DNA of 64,000 bases from positions 22,408,916 to 22,472,915 of the forward strand of contig JAPWDM010000003.1 in the NCBI GenBank assembly GCA_035578155.1, read 5' to 3'. The first letter of the stretch is position 1. The number at the start of each line of letters is the position of its first letter. Source of the DNA: Brachynemurus nebulosus. Its lineage: Eukaryota; Arthropoda; Insecta; Neuroptera; Myrmeleontidae. Of this stretch, positions 1-12,595 are shown piece after piece. The position numbers and the translations under genes are program-made. The notes beneath the pieces were generated by a model. It was not told the origin of the DNA. It worked only from the letters and a program-made list of their open reading frames with translations, and made no database searches.

Positions 1-539
1 TACAATGCTTCCACTAGAAACAATTTAAATAATTTTCCAACTAAGAATAACTTTCCTTGCAGTACAAATATTGCAGTTTTTACTCCATTAATTAGAGTAG
101 GTTGATAATAATAATGAAAGTAATCATAGTTAATTTATAGACAAATCGATACCCAACATCCTACGATCAAAATTAACTAATTTTGTCCTTGAACCCAGAT
201 GCGTCAGTGAAAATTTTTTCATTTGTCAACAAAACGGAAATTTCCCGGGAAAATTCTGATTTGATAATCAACAAATGCAACGTTTTTATAACATGACACT
301 ACTAGAGTCTACCTCGATAAACAATTTGAGTTATTGTACACGAAGAAATATGTGTTCACTGTAATAGGATTTAACTGTACTCACAACATCGTTTTCTGAA
401 AACTAATCTCCAATTGTAATTTTTACTATGTCGACAATACATAATTATATATTGCTTTATTGCATTAAATTAGCTACTAATGGTTATAATTATATGTAAA
501 CTAGGAATTTAGCTGAATTAATTTTTATTATACCAGAGT

Positions 540-690
540 AAATAAGAACTAAGCATTAATAATTTAGTGGGATGGTTCAGTGGAGCAGGTTCGACGAAAG
601 CATGGGGTAGCCGGGGCTGTAGCCACAATTCCCGGATTTGAAAAGGTAATCTGAAGTTATTATTCAAATTTTTTTTTTTTTTTTGCCAGT
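540..690 (+). repeat. Diverged repeat family member (also 1135-1340 and 32935-33120), possibly SINE-like
   Basis: Contains GATGGTTCAGTGGAGCAG, a good match to an RNA polymerase III A box, but no clear B box at the right spacing. The following segment (CGGGGCTGTAGCCACAATTC, then a GGATTTGAAAA block) resembles CGGGGTAGACCCAGCTCCCG at 1150 and AGATCCAGCTCTCAAATTGG at 32938. A 16-base T run follows at 669-684. An old SINE-like family is possible but unproven. Confidence 0.4.
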
Positions 691-1134
691 TGTAATTTTA
701 AGGAATTAAAGATTCCACAAAGACCAACTTATATTTATGTAATATTTTAAAACTTCAACTCAACAGTTTGATCTTGACTATACCACTATGTAGGTACTAC
801 TCACAATCAATGCTCATATTTTTTTTAAAATGAATTTATTAATAAATAATTTGAAATTATGTCACGAATTATATCAACCGCCTTTAGGTCAAAAATTATG
901 CAAACTGATTGATTGATTTTAATTAAACACCTTAAAGCAGTGACCTTGTCAATTTATTATTACTTCATCTAACATAGACAACCTTATTTTTTATTTTTTG
1001 AAATGTTTTACTTATTGAAAAGAAAGTAGAATATTTCTTTACAAACAAAAGCAAATGCATAATTTTTAGCTGTTTGCTCACTTCGGTCTAGTCTGTATTT
1101 AAACATACGACGCAAGAAAATAGTGAATATTTCG

Positions 1135-1340
1135 GATAAAATTAGTTCCCGGGGTAGACCCAGCTCCCGAATTCGGAAAAAGTCTTAGAGATTCCTGATT
1201 ACTTTTTTGATTTTAAAAATTTTTAAAATGTATCTAGGTTGGCATTAAAAGCACGACTTCGAAAACCAATAATTCTCTCCCAGTTTCATCATTCTGTCAT
1301 TTCGTTAACAGTTATTAAGGCAGTGACAATTTTTAGTAAA
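1135..1340 (+). repeat. Diverged repeat family member
   Basis: Shares with 32935-33120 the block ACCCAGCTCCCGAATTCGG, then CCAATAATTCTCT...AGTTTCATCATTCT.TCATTTC, in the same order. The two stretches are about 200 bp each and clearly homologous. No ends are definable. Confidence 0.6.
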
Positions 1341-2550
1341 CCTGATTACATCATAAAATTAACAAATGTCCGTTTTCTCAAAGCAAGTCACATTGAAGTA
1401 ATTTGAAGTAATTTCCATTTTTGCTATCAAAATGACCCAATTATAAATGTGGCTGCTCCGAGAGAAATATTTTTTTAGTGGTCGTAGGTACGTGCATTGC
1501 TATTTCTGCATATTTTTCTGATAGTGGGCTTCCACTTTTACGGTGCATAATCACTGATTTTTTGAAAAAAAAAATGCTTTTATAATCTGTACAAGCGTTA
1601 AGACCAGAACATTATTCACTTTCCTTGTTTATAATTATTAATAAAAAAAATTTACAGAATTTCTTTGATTTTTCTAGGTTACACTTGAGAGATTTTTAAC
1701 TTTCCATGTCCACTTTAAACTATCCTGACTTTCCCAAAACTTTCGTGATTTTCTAGCAAATGGATGCTCTGTCGAACTAAAACTACAATCTTAGGAAGAA
1801 GATTCATCAGTTTACAACAATAAAAAAGATATTTTGTTTTGTTAAATCTGATCGTACCGATTCGACACACTATAGCCTTGTCATTGACATGTCCCATATT
1901 CGGTTTGCATTGTTTGCAAATATTGTTACAGTCTGATCCACACGTGACAAGGTTATATTATGACACTCTCTTATCTATTATTTTAAATATTAAATGACTT
2001 CGACAGAGCGTAACACTCTGCAAAAATTTCAAGACTATTTCCGAATACAACGCTAGAAAAAAATCATTTACGTCTATAATTACTAATACCAAAAGTATAC
2101 AGAGCCCATCCAAAAATAAAACTTGCCAAATCTCTTGACATTCAAACAATAAACAAATCGACGTTAAAGTTCCATTTCCGTTAGTTCCGTTAAATCAATC
2201 GATCATACACATATACGTATCACGTCATCGTGTATAATTATTATTTTTACGATGACGTCAAACATACGTCGAACATTCGAAATTGTAGTAATTCAACCTC
2301 CGCATAAGTACATTTTGTTCAAATAGATTAAATGAAGTCTATAATCGAATTTAAGGCTACCTCCACGCTATATGATTCAAATTATAGAATGTTTTAATAA
2401 TTCATAAAATAAATACGTAGGAGAATTTTGAACATATTAGTGAATTCTTTAAATCTGGGGTGGGGGTGGGGCTTAAATAACTGTTGATTGGAGTAATGTT
2501 TTTACTACTTTTATACTCTGTAATCAGATTTATTAATTGCGAAAAGTATA

Positions 2551-2755
2551 CAGTAGACTTTCGGAGATTGTCCAATCAAAAATTGTCAATATTGCAGTGA
2601 TAGGGATTTAAACATCGGATGTTTACGTCACACAAATACTGCAAACACACAATTTTTGTGAATACAATGTTCGTGTAACGTAAACATAGGATGTTTAAAT
2701 CCCTAACACTGAAATATGGACAATTTGCGATTGAACAATCTCCGAAAATTCACTG
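2551..2755. mobile_element. Palindromic MITE with TA target duplication
   Basis: 205-bp element between TA dinucleotides (2549-2550 and 2756-2757). The ends are inverted repeats: CAGTAGACTTTCGGAGATTG at the left and, on the other strand, CAGTGAATTTTCGGAGATTG at the right. Pairing continues inward, including the block ATTTAAACATC/GATGTTTAAAT, so nearly the whole element can fold. TA duplication and a CAGT start fit a non-autonomous Tc1/mariner-type element. It has no coding capacity. Confidence 0.8.
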
Positions 2756-3027
2756 TAGTTAGCACAATCAGCATCATCGAAAGTTAAGTCCAAAAAAAAA
2801 GCGTTCAAATAAATAATGTAACTCATGATTCATGAAACATTTGAGTTTAAATTAAATTCAGTGGTATTTAATAACTAGAGAGCATACTTAATATTTGTCA
2901 TAACTACTTAATATTTCAATATAATCCTTTCTTTTTGCAGATACTCATGACGCGACTTGAATACGGGACTATAACAGAAATTTGTTTTGAGGTGCCAAAG
3001 AAACCAGAAATAACATTTACTAAATAC

Positions 3028-3029
<2 letters not shown>

Positions 3030-3121
<92 letters not shown>
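3030..3121. repeat. (AT)n microsatellite
   Basis: About 90 bp of uninterrupted AT dinucleotides. The tyrosine-isoleucine reading frames across it are artefacts of the repeat. Confidence 0.97.
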
Positions 3122-3124
<3 letters not shown>

Positions 3125-3951
3125 TCTTATGAGAACTCTTGAGCAAGTCATTGTATTTTTATCAAATTTGGAGAAAACGTTAAGATCCCCAAACTCTTGG
3201 GTGAGTTCTTCAACCAGATATGTCCGGTGCTCAAAACATGGATTTTTTGGACATTTTTCATCAAAAAAGATGAGCTTCTTGTTAAAATTTGGTATAATTT
3301 AAATATTTTCCAAATTTTTTTCACACCGTTGAAAAGAACAAAGGAAAATCACATAAGACTGTTTTTTGAACCGCTGTTCTAAGTGAACTGGTTTTCTAGA
3401 AAAATTTAAAAAACCTACTTTTCTTAACCGAAAATTTGCTGTTATGCAGAATGCTACGACAGGCATGTTCTATAATTTGAGAAAGTATTTTATTGAAATT
3501 TAAAAAGGAATAAAATTTAAATTTTACGTAAAAAACAAAAAACAAAAAATTACGCCTTCAAAATTTTACTCTCATCTGATCAGTCCAAAATTTCTCCAAA
3601 ACAACAATGTCCTCTCCTTAAGATCTTAGAAGATCTCTTTTTAAAATCAAATGATATAATAATAATTTGTTAACTACGGCTTTAATACTTCCCATATTTA
3701 AATTTCGCGTATCCCATGAAGCCATGCTTTGAACTAGTGTGTATTTTACTTTGAAATTAATTGCTTTTATTACATCTTTTATGATACAACAAAAGGTGAC
3801 AAATTCAAGGAGACTATAATTATATTGGATCACCTTGTACAACCAGATTGATTTAAAAGACAAGGTAAACAGAGGTAAACCGAGCAATTTTTCAAAATAA
3901 TAATACCAACAAAACCATGCATTACCTACTATAAATAATTTTTGCAACTCC

Positions 3952-4205
3952 GGAACTAATCCTTCTAGTCCCTCATAATAGGGAGTAAATTGACCCTTTT
4001 GGTCCCAAGGAATTCAAAATACTTTTGCTGCCGCTTTTAAGCCAATTAGCAAGCAGAATTTATAGAACGTCACCAATCAGCAAGCGAAATTTAATTTAAA
4101 TTAAATAGTGTTGCTAAGTAATGAATTACTTAGTAGCTTACTTAGGGCCAGTAAAGGCCCACAGGTTACAAACTTCAGACTTGGGAACATAAATCACACT
4201 TGTGT
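3952..4205 (+). repeat. Dispersed repeat, copy 1 (pairs with 32010-32425)
   Basis: Shares blocks in the same order and orientation with 32010-32425: TAGTCCCTCATAATAG, a GAGTAAATT segment followed by GGTCCCAAGG, ATCAGCAAGCGAAATTTAA, and a block with GGCC..TAAAGGCCC and CAAACTTC. Divergence is high, so both copies are old. No terminal repeats or coding sequence are apparent. Confidence 0.7.
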
Positions 4206-4559
4206 ATGATACATGATATACCATTATGTATTATTATCTATAAACTAAGATTTTAAGTTATTGAAACGAAATTTTCGGAAACTTCAATTGACAGATGAGT
4301 ATTTCGCAATTCGATTTGGATTATTACACTAGTGCGATAAAGTACGTAGATAAATGAATTATTATCTTTTATACAGTTAAACATAAATTAACTTTTTTAA
4401 AACCTATGATTATTACAAAACAAATTACTGATAAGAATGAAAATAAGTGGAAGTAGTAAAAGAATAATAAATAAATAAATAAATAAATAAATAGAAATTT
4501 AACCAGGAATTTTCATTGAAAAAATATTTTTTGCCCAATCGTTCGAAAAACAATACTTT

Positions 4560-4725
4560 TATTGACAACTACTGACAAGGGGACGGCACAGCCTTGGGGT
4601 CGGCAATTTAGCTGAAATTGTCTTTGGTGATAGTTCTGTTAAACAAAAATTTCTGTTGAGCAGAGTCGGCTTCGAACGTAGTACCATTCTCTTTACGAGC
4701 CGAGGACAACACCACTAGTCTACTG
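4560..4725 (-). mobile_element. tRNA-derived SINE
   Basis: On the minus strand this reads as a tRNA-like head followed by a body. An A-box-like TAGACTAGTGGTG lies near 4722-4710 and a B-box-like CGTTCGAAGCC near 4678-4668 (consensus GGTTCGANNCC), about 30 bases apart as in a tRNA. The body then contains TTTCAGCTAAATTGCCGACC and a segment reading AAGGCTGTGCCGTCCCCTTG. A second copy of the body lies in opposite orientation at 4891-4954. The head makes RNA polymerase III transcription plausible. SINE status is inferred from the promoter boxes plus the repeated body. Confidence 0.6.
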
Positions 4726-4890
4726 GGAATGTTAGGTACAGAAATCTTTTTTAAGCTTATTAAGTACACCAACTGCGTTAAAATTTTTTAATTATTTGTT
4801 TTTATAGGTTTTTCTAAATAGTGCGCGCTATTACCTTAATATATTAACATATTAAGTGTATTATTTTAAATTAACATATTAAGTGTACTC

Positions 4891-4954
4891 TATCACCAAA
4901 AAAAATTTCAGCTAAATCGTCGATCCCAAGGCGGTGCCGTCGCCTTGTGAGTGA
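4891..4954 (+). mobile_element. 5'-truncated SINE tail, inverted relative to 4560-4725
   Basis: About 64 bp matching the body of the nearby SINE: ATTTCAGCTAAATCGTCGAT, then AAGGCGGTGCCGTCGCCTTG, then GTGAGTGATA. It lacks the tRNA-like head. It and the SINE could be mistaken for terminal inverted repeats of one 400-bp element; the tRNA-like boxes make two SINE copies the better reading. A 19-bp direct repeat (TTAACATATTAAGTGTA) precedes it at 4845-4885. Confidence 0.5.
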
Positions 4955-6180
4955 TACTAAAATAATACTCTAACAGAAACCACAGCAACGTATTTATTTA
5001 TATATACAAAATTTTACAATTTTAATCTGAATTTGAGGAAAGTATAAAATCATTTTAATAATACAACCAAAAGTGTATTAAGTTCCATAAGACTACTGCA
5101 GTTTTTTCACTTTCACTGTAAAAAAAAGAAGTTACAACAGATTTTTATAGCGAAAACAATGGTAGGACTTTCATTGTAGATAAACACGATAAAAATGAAA
5201 TAAAAGTTTTTAAAAAAATAATTTAAAACAAAGTAACGAAATATTAAATAATAATATAAATCATACTAATTTATTTTACTCGTTAAATTGTCTTAGCGTA
5301 TTCCACTCAAGTTTAATTTTTTTTTTTTTTTTTTTGGACTACATTTGTGTTTTTACAACTAGACCTTGTCTGAAAGCAATTTAACTCGAAAAACTCGCAG
5401 CCCAAAAACACTCCAACTCTTCTGTTGTGTTTTTGCTACTTGGCAGTTCTCTCGTTAAATTTTCATTATACTCGTATATAAAGACAAATATTAGAAATAA
5501 GGCTTTTATTGTTAGTTGGGGAAAAATAACGTGTTTAACACGACAAAAAAAAGTTTTACTGCCTTGGTTAGTTCCATTGTCGAGACACAATCGGCAGTAA
5601 AACTATTATTTTACGCCTTATAAAACAAAATACTGTTTCTCAGAATTAATAAAAAAAAAAAAATTAAAAATTTAATTACTTTTCTTCTGCCGTTTCAATA
5701 ATTTCTGCACCCATTCTCTTTGATAAAATTTTCAGGACACAGTGTTCTGGTAACAACAATTTAAGAAAATTACTGCAATAATTGCAAACTCATTGTTTCA
5801 AAATTCAACGAACAATTACAACAAATAATAAAATAGGTACTACAGTGACAAAAAAAAAAAACAATGCTACTATCACGAAATGAAAATTGTGAAATTTTCT
5901 CAATTACACTCTACTTGAGCACGGCGCGACGCGAACCATAACACTGTTTAACAATACCAAATGAATTCTATGAATCAACTGACAAACGCAATGTGCACAT
6001 TAAAAATTATTATATGTACTTAAAACCACTACAGTCGACGCTTGCTATACCATGTATAGAGTACTACGTAATTCTGTAGTCGAGTGCACATTTAATAAAA
6101 TTGAAATAATTATTGTTTGTACCATCTACTACTTCGCTAGCTTCGTGCCATATATATGTATATATAAACCTACATATATA

Positions 6181-7597
6181 GGCTGTTTTTCGAGAGTTAC
6201 CATTTTTATTATAGCCAAACCGTTGATTTAATCGAAAAATCATTCAAATAAGAGTTGTAGATATCAACAGGAGCAACCGATTGCTATCGTCAGAAGCTTT
6301 ATAGCTCTTATGGTTTTCGAGCGATGATACAAACTTATCGATTTTTAAATAAGAATATATGTTAATTTTTCGATAAAACTGATCTATTAAATTAAAAATA
6401 TAAATGAAGAACACAATTTTTTTACCCAAGTTTATTTTTTGAATTTTTCTTTAATTTATCAGTTAGGCGGTAAAAACACGCATATGAATTTGAGGCTACT
6501 TCAACCGACAGTGTTTTAGTCAGTTAACATTTCTATTACAACCAAGAAAAGAACCTAATTCAGTGTCATTCTCTGTAATACAAATGATAGTAATTCAGGT
6601 TTTGAAGTGTAGATGTCGGGCTCTATTTCAAGTTCTTAACATTTTTGCATAATAAAATCAAATTACTTTAAAAGATTAGTATTTAAAGTAACTTAATTTA
6701 AAACGAATTTGAAGTTATTCATTAATTTACTGAAAAATATTTTTTATTTATTTATAGAACGGCAGGTGGCAGTAAAATAAATGTACACACCCAGTACAAA
6801 TCAAATTCACTTTGATTTGTACTGGGTGTGTACATTGGCGTTTCTTAATAATTACAAAGTGAGGTTAACTGAAAACGAAAATATTATTAATAAATGTTCT
6901 CAAATAGTGTAAAAATATTTTAAATTCGATAGAATTTTCTTTTTATTAAAAACCAAATTAAGAAGAAGTTTTTTCACAAAAAACTTTTCATTTTCTTTAA
7001 AAATACTTGCTATAAAAATATGTTTAGACGCCTATGTATCTGTCAAACAATGACTTTTCCGAGAAATTATTTTTTTTATTTTTCAATGAATTAAAACTGA
7101 AATTTTATTTCCTTATTGTATTTAGATATAATTTTTATATGATAACTTAATCTATTTAATAATTTTAATTTCCGATGGAAAACGTAATAATCGTTTAATT
7201 TTTCGTTACTATATTGATTAAAATGGCAGCCATATGGAGCTAATACCTTTTTAAGTTACGTAAAATCCTAATTGTTTGCAAGCACTTGCGTACGAAATTT
7301 AAAAGTGTCATTTTTAAAACGTAATTACTCAAAAATGTGAGATAAAACGATGAAAATTTGAGTGTTCCTGGTAGTTTTGAATCATAAACAAATTTTTGAA
7401 AAACTTTGAAACATACGTTTCCATTAAAAAAACTATAAGTTTGTATCATTGCTCGAAAACTATAAGAACTATAAAGCTCCTGACTATAGCAATTGGTTGC
7501 CCCCGTCAATATCTACAACTCTTATTTGAACAATTTTTCGATTAAATCAACGGTTTCGCTGCAATCAAAATGGCAACTCTCGAAAAACTCACGCTGT
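6181..7597. mobile_element. DNA-transposon-like element with long terminal inverted repeats
   Basis: The left end (TTTTTCGAGAGTTACCATTT, 6186 on) and the right end on the other strand (TTTTTCGAGAGTTGCCATTT) are inverted copies. Pairing continues for about 150-250 bp: CCGTTGATTTAATCGAAAAA, AAATAAGAGTTGTAGATAT, a GCAACCGATTGCTAT block, and TTTTCGAGC.ATGATACAAAC. The core between about 6450 and 7230 has no recognisable transposase. The flanks are TATA-rich, so a target duplication cannot be read with confidence. The superfamily is unknown. Confidence 0.7.
6780..6836. repeat. Perfect 26-bp hairpin
   Basis: The arm 6780-6805 is the exact reverse complement of 6811-6836, with a 5-base loop TTCAC. 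The arm begins AATGTACACACCCAGTAC. It lies in the core of the 6181-7597 element and is far better preserved than that element's arms. Confidence 0.95.
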
Positions 7598-8377
7598 ATA
7601 TCATATATTTTGTTTATATTACATACTGTGTGCGTCTGTACAGCGCGCTCCGAAGCTTAAATGATTATATAATCACAAAAAACTGTTTGAATATTCGTAC
7701 AACACTTGGTCCTAATAACATTAATAGATAATGAAGGGGGAAAAATAGCTTGCCACTGGAATAAGACCCTTTTTCGATGCCCTATATCTCAACTTTTACA
7801 TTTTTTGCAGGCATACGGATTGCTTTGTTAGGTTACAAAAGTGTTCTACTTTCTGTAGTCAAAATTTAATCAAAATTGTTAAAGCCGTTTTCTTGCAAAT
7901 GGCCAATCTGTCCATTTTCGGGGTATTTTCGAAATTCAAGTGTGGCTAGGCCGCGCCCACAACAACAAGCTTGATGTACTTCATCACCATACCAGATTTT
8001 ATTAAAATCCATATTTGTGGTTTCATAGTTAGAGATCAAAATAGCTCTCCTAACAGACAGGCAAATATTTTTGTAAATTGGACTTATGGGACCTCAAAAC
8101 GTATATTTCCGCTAAAAACCCGGAATCGAATTTTTTCAGAATCATATATAACTTGGTCTATAGACATGTAATGTATACATAGAACCAAGTAAAAAAATTA
8201 GATTAGCTCAGTTCACTTGTGCACAAGATATACTATACACCCCGTTTAAAATTCAATTTTCAATTATTCAATTCAAATTTCAAGATTTCAATCAATAAGT
8301 AAACAACAAGTATAGAATATGGTGTAAAAAGATTTATGGAAGACTTGAACATCATCAATATATTTCAAATTGTTATC

Positions 8378-8861
8378 AGAGAGTTTTTGCAAAATACCGT
8401 AAGTTGTACGGTAAGGCTATTTTGACAATTTGAGTAATTGCGCATGCTCCACAATAACGTTAACGTTAACATAAATACGGTAATCTAGTTTTTTTACGCT
8501 ATTTCCTTTCGAATACCGTAAGTAACTACATGTAAAATCTAACCTGTAATTATGAATAATTTTGTAAATTTGTAAATTTATATTAATAAACCCAATGCTC
8601 CTAATTCTAGTAGCTCTTCCATGTTTTTAAAAGCAATAATTTTCGAAAATTCAAGTGCATTACCTTGAAAAAATTCATACAATTTACTTAAAAATCAAAG
8701 AAAATAAGGCTATTATACTGAACTGTCAAAATAACGTACAATAATTTACGATAATGTTGCAAACACTCTAAAACTATATTTTACGGTGAATATGAATACG
8801 GTAATGGTCACGTGACAAATAGCGTTTCCGTATAACTCACGGTATTTTGCAAAAACTCTCT
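8378..8861. mobile_element. MITE with terminal inverted repeats
   Basis: The ends AGAGAGTTTTTGCAAAATAC and, reversed, AGAGAGTTTTTGCAAAATAC pair exactly and continue into CGT(A/G)AG. Subterminal TACGGTAA motifs occur in both halves (near 8408 and 8798). At 484 bp it has no coding capacity. No clear target duplication is seen in the flanks. Confidence 0.7.
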
Positions 8862-10839
8862 ATTTAATACAGTGCACATTCTGAATATTTCCGCTCTCAA
8901 TAGTTCCGCTTCCCCAGTTTGAGACTCGAGCGTTACCACCACTCTACCACCTGTTATTTATTTATTTCATCAAAGCTAAAAATCAAAAAGTTTGTTTTGT
9001 TTATATTAAGTGGAAGAAAAATTATCTAAATTAAATAAATATAGTAAGACAACTTAAATTTGTAACATTATTATTCGACTAACTAGTCAGCATTGTTTAT
9101 ATTGATCCACTGTATACGCTGATAGTGTATTCAATTCACTGATACACACGATACACACATTATGTAAACAATTAAAACATAAATCTTAAGCAGGTATAAA
9201 AAATTGATTTGTTTATACAAAATAAAAATTAAGAAAAAACATTTAGAGAAGCCAGCGTATAGTTTTACAAAATTTTATGAGGAGGTACATATTTTATTTT
9301 ATCAGTAAACGAAAAATGTTACACAATAGTCAATACTATTTAATTCGATTTTTAATAATAATAAAGAAACAGAATTTTGTTAACACATGCATAAATAGGT
9401 GATTACAATAAAAATGATATCATTTTCATTAGATTTTAACCCAGATCCAATACTTTGTATGTACAGGTACATTATACTAAACGCACATACGTAATATGTG
9501 GTAATATGTGGTAATATGTATTTAGTTTAATTATGCGTATCTATTATGTATTGTATATGCATTTTATTAAACATAAACCATTAGAGTTTTATCGTATGGA
9601 ATGGTTGTATAAAAAATATTAGTTTAAATTGAATTTATAAATTATATTATTCAGACCCACCTACTTGTTTTGACGCTCCTGAAAAGTTTTTAATTTTGAT
9701 AGGGTCATAAATTATTGAACTATAAATTTTAAATCTAGACATAAAAAAATTCTTGTAATGTACCTTGCCAGCGAGCGATTGGCCTTTGGTGGGAGAACAA
9801 CATTTCATGGAAAACCTATTCCCCTCATTTCATTCTGCGGAACTATTGAGAAGGAAGACTGTATGATTTTTATCGAAACCTTCAAATTCCACAAATAAGA
9901 GACCCTATTAATTCATTGCTGCACACATTTGCTTCAATAGCTATTTACATGTTTAACAACGCGACGCTACGCTGTTACGTAATTATATAAAATGTTGATC
10001 ATTCTGTATTTTTTATCCATAATATCTAAACGTCGTAGACGATATAATGCAATTAAATGTCTCTACGGGAATATATGAATTTTTTGTACTGTATACAGAA
10101 ATTTTCACTAAATTGAGTAGGTACACGTAGATAAACAAAAGTACCGATACAAAAGGTAATGTTTACGTATTACTCTGTCGGTTAATTTTTGTCGGGTTTT
10201 CAAATCGAAATATCGGTCCGTTATTAAAACAACAAATTTTAGTTTAAAAATGTTGGTTTCGTTTTGGTTTGGTTTGTTGGTTGGTCCCACTTTGGTTTCG
10301 TTCATGTCTACAGTTTATATTACTGCACACCTCGCTAGAGGTACTATTATCGACTAACATCTGAGCTTCGGGTTTTAATGGTAACGATATTGTATTATGG
10401 GTAATTTTTCGAAAAATATCAACTTTCAACGTAACTTGTTGAAAAGAAGAGATCTTGTTTTATAAAATAACACCATTTTTTATTGTTTTTAAATATTTAT
10501 TGATCAGATTTTGTTTTTGGAAAACAAAATGCGTTTCAGTCAATTGGTCGGTACGTACGTTTCAATTTTTGGCCAATTTTGATAATTCTATAGCTTTGTT
10601 CGAATAACTTAATTTTTATCAAAAAAATGAATGGAATAAATGTAAATAAATAGAATCGATACATATAAAAACATTTCTTCTATATACTTTTGTTATTATA
10701 CATATTTTATACGTACATAGCTCTCTCTGTTTCTTAAGGTCATTGCGCAGCCACTGTACAAGTGTGCACACAATTATAATATGCTAGTATGTTCAAATAA
10801 ACAGTGTTGATATAGTGTTTGAAAAATTATCAAACTGGA

Positions 10840-10915
10840 TCGGCTGGGACACGAACCCGGATGTCTTGGTTGCTAGCGTCTAACTGAGCGTCGTCGTTTC
10901 GGTAAGCAAACTATA
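10840..10915 (-). repeat. tRNA-like segment, possible SINE head
   Basis: On the minus strand a B-box-like GGTTCGTGTCC follows an A-box-like CGCTCAGTTAG with tRNA-like spacing. It does not fold into a complete tRNA by inspection, so it is more likely a SINE or tRNA-derived fragment than a functional tRNA gene. No second copy was found. Confidence 0.3.
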
Positions 10916-12595
10916 TAAAACAGCGGTGTTTAACCCGTCATGTCGATTGCAAGGCGAAGTTTGGTCGGTGTCTTATTCTAATTTAAAAATTGAAAATAAA
11001 GATAGAGCTTAATAGAAAAATCACATCCGGAAAATAAGTCACATTTTCTAAACCAACTTGACACTCACAACAGATTACCAAAATTTCTCCAACAGATCTG
11101 ATTCATATTGTTTTCGTGGCTATTAATTTAAAAAATAAAACAAATTGAACTTGATGATGTCATCACGGAAACAAGATGTTTTTTAATTTCCAAAAATCGT
11201 AATATTGATGCTAGAAATATTGTTTGAAGCAGTTCTTCATTTTTGACAAAATTAGAATTGCAAAGATAACAGAAAAATCACAAGTGGAAATAAAATCATA
11301 TACCTATCTTGAACAAAGGTTATTTTGGTCTTTGTAAGAACTTGATTTGTGTAAAAATTGATCGCCGAGTAAATGATGATAGAAAAGTAATTCGCACGGA
11401 AACAAGTATTAGTCTTTGAATTTTGAATAAGGAAACAAAGCCATACTTTCTTTACACAAAATTTAATTTAAAGATATAAATTTCTATGTATTCAATCTGA
11501 CAACGTACCGTGTTTAATTAACCAATATACGACTGAAATTACGTTTCTAAAATTATAAATATTTTGAACGGAATAGCATTTATAATAATCAATATTATCA
11601 ATTTAATAGTAATTTAATAAAAAATATGACTAAATAATAGAATTACTCGAAAATATCGCACACGATAGTATGTACTAAAATATATATTAATAAATCATTT
11701 CATAGTAATGCGGTTTCAAACATTATTAATTTAATTTTTGTTAAAAACCAAGCAACAATAATGGAATAGACGGTGGAATAATAATGGAACGTTGTTCATA
11801 TACATAATATAAATTGAACTTATATTTAGATACAGAAAATTAATTTTTGAAATGTTACAATAAGCTAGCAGCTACTATCAAATCAATTAAAGTTCAATGG
11901 CCTAAAAAAAATTAGAATGAGGTCAAAAGCTTTATAATTTTGGTGATAAATTCATAGTATCTACGAGTATATAGATTCTGACACCTTTAAAAGTTTTATT
12001 GAAATTGGATCAATATTTTGTTAGTTTATATATTAACACTATGAGGCCCGAGCACTTTCATAGTAAATTTCCCCGGAAGCCGGCAATATTTAAAAAAAAA
12101 AAAAAAACTATATAAACAAATACATAAAATAAAATGATTCAAACACACAACACAGTTCCACACGTATGTATGTGTAAAACTGTAAACAGACGTACTACGT
12201 GATACGTACATACATACTACATATACACTGGCATTCAAATCAATTTTATTTAAAAATATAAATTATATTTTTTATGTATTTTTTGTTTATCTTAAAATTT
12301 TTTATACATAGAAACCAAGAGAGTAGTGTTTGTTGGTATGTATGTGTTTGTGCGAATGGGAACACATCCGTGTGATGAAGAATGATAAACATGATAAACA
12401 TCGCACACATAATGAGTAATCAACTAATCAATTAATCATTGATCGCGGTCGGCTTGAAGTTTTGTTTGGTTTCGGATGCCGAAGCCGTGGGACTGAAAGT
12501 GTTAATATTCATTAATCTTATTATTAGACTTAATACTTCTTTTTCTTTATTATTGTTTATATTCAAAAATGTTATAGCGTGGGTGCTGTGAATTA

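Noticed and set aside
2916..3146. Long tyrosine-isoleucine repeat proteins on both strands
   Set aside because: Produced entirely by the (AT)n microsatellite; same for the stretch near 28640-28710 and at 47350.
3618..3947. 109-residue minus-strand reading frame
   Set aside because: Longest isolated frame in the first 10 kb, but its composition matches translated A+T-rich non-coding DNA and no motif is recognised.
4560..4960. A single 400-bp transposon with ~60-bp terminal inverted repeats
   Set aside because: The left copy continues into a tRNA-like head with A- and B-box-like sequences, so two SINE copies in opposite orientation explain it better; not fully excluded.
10840..10915. Functional tRNA gene
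   Set aside because: The B box is close to consensus but the A box is poor and a full cloverleaf could not be drawn by hand.
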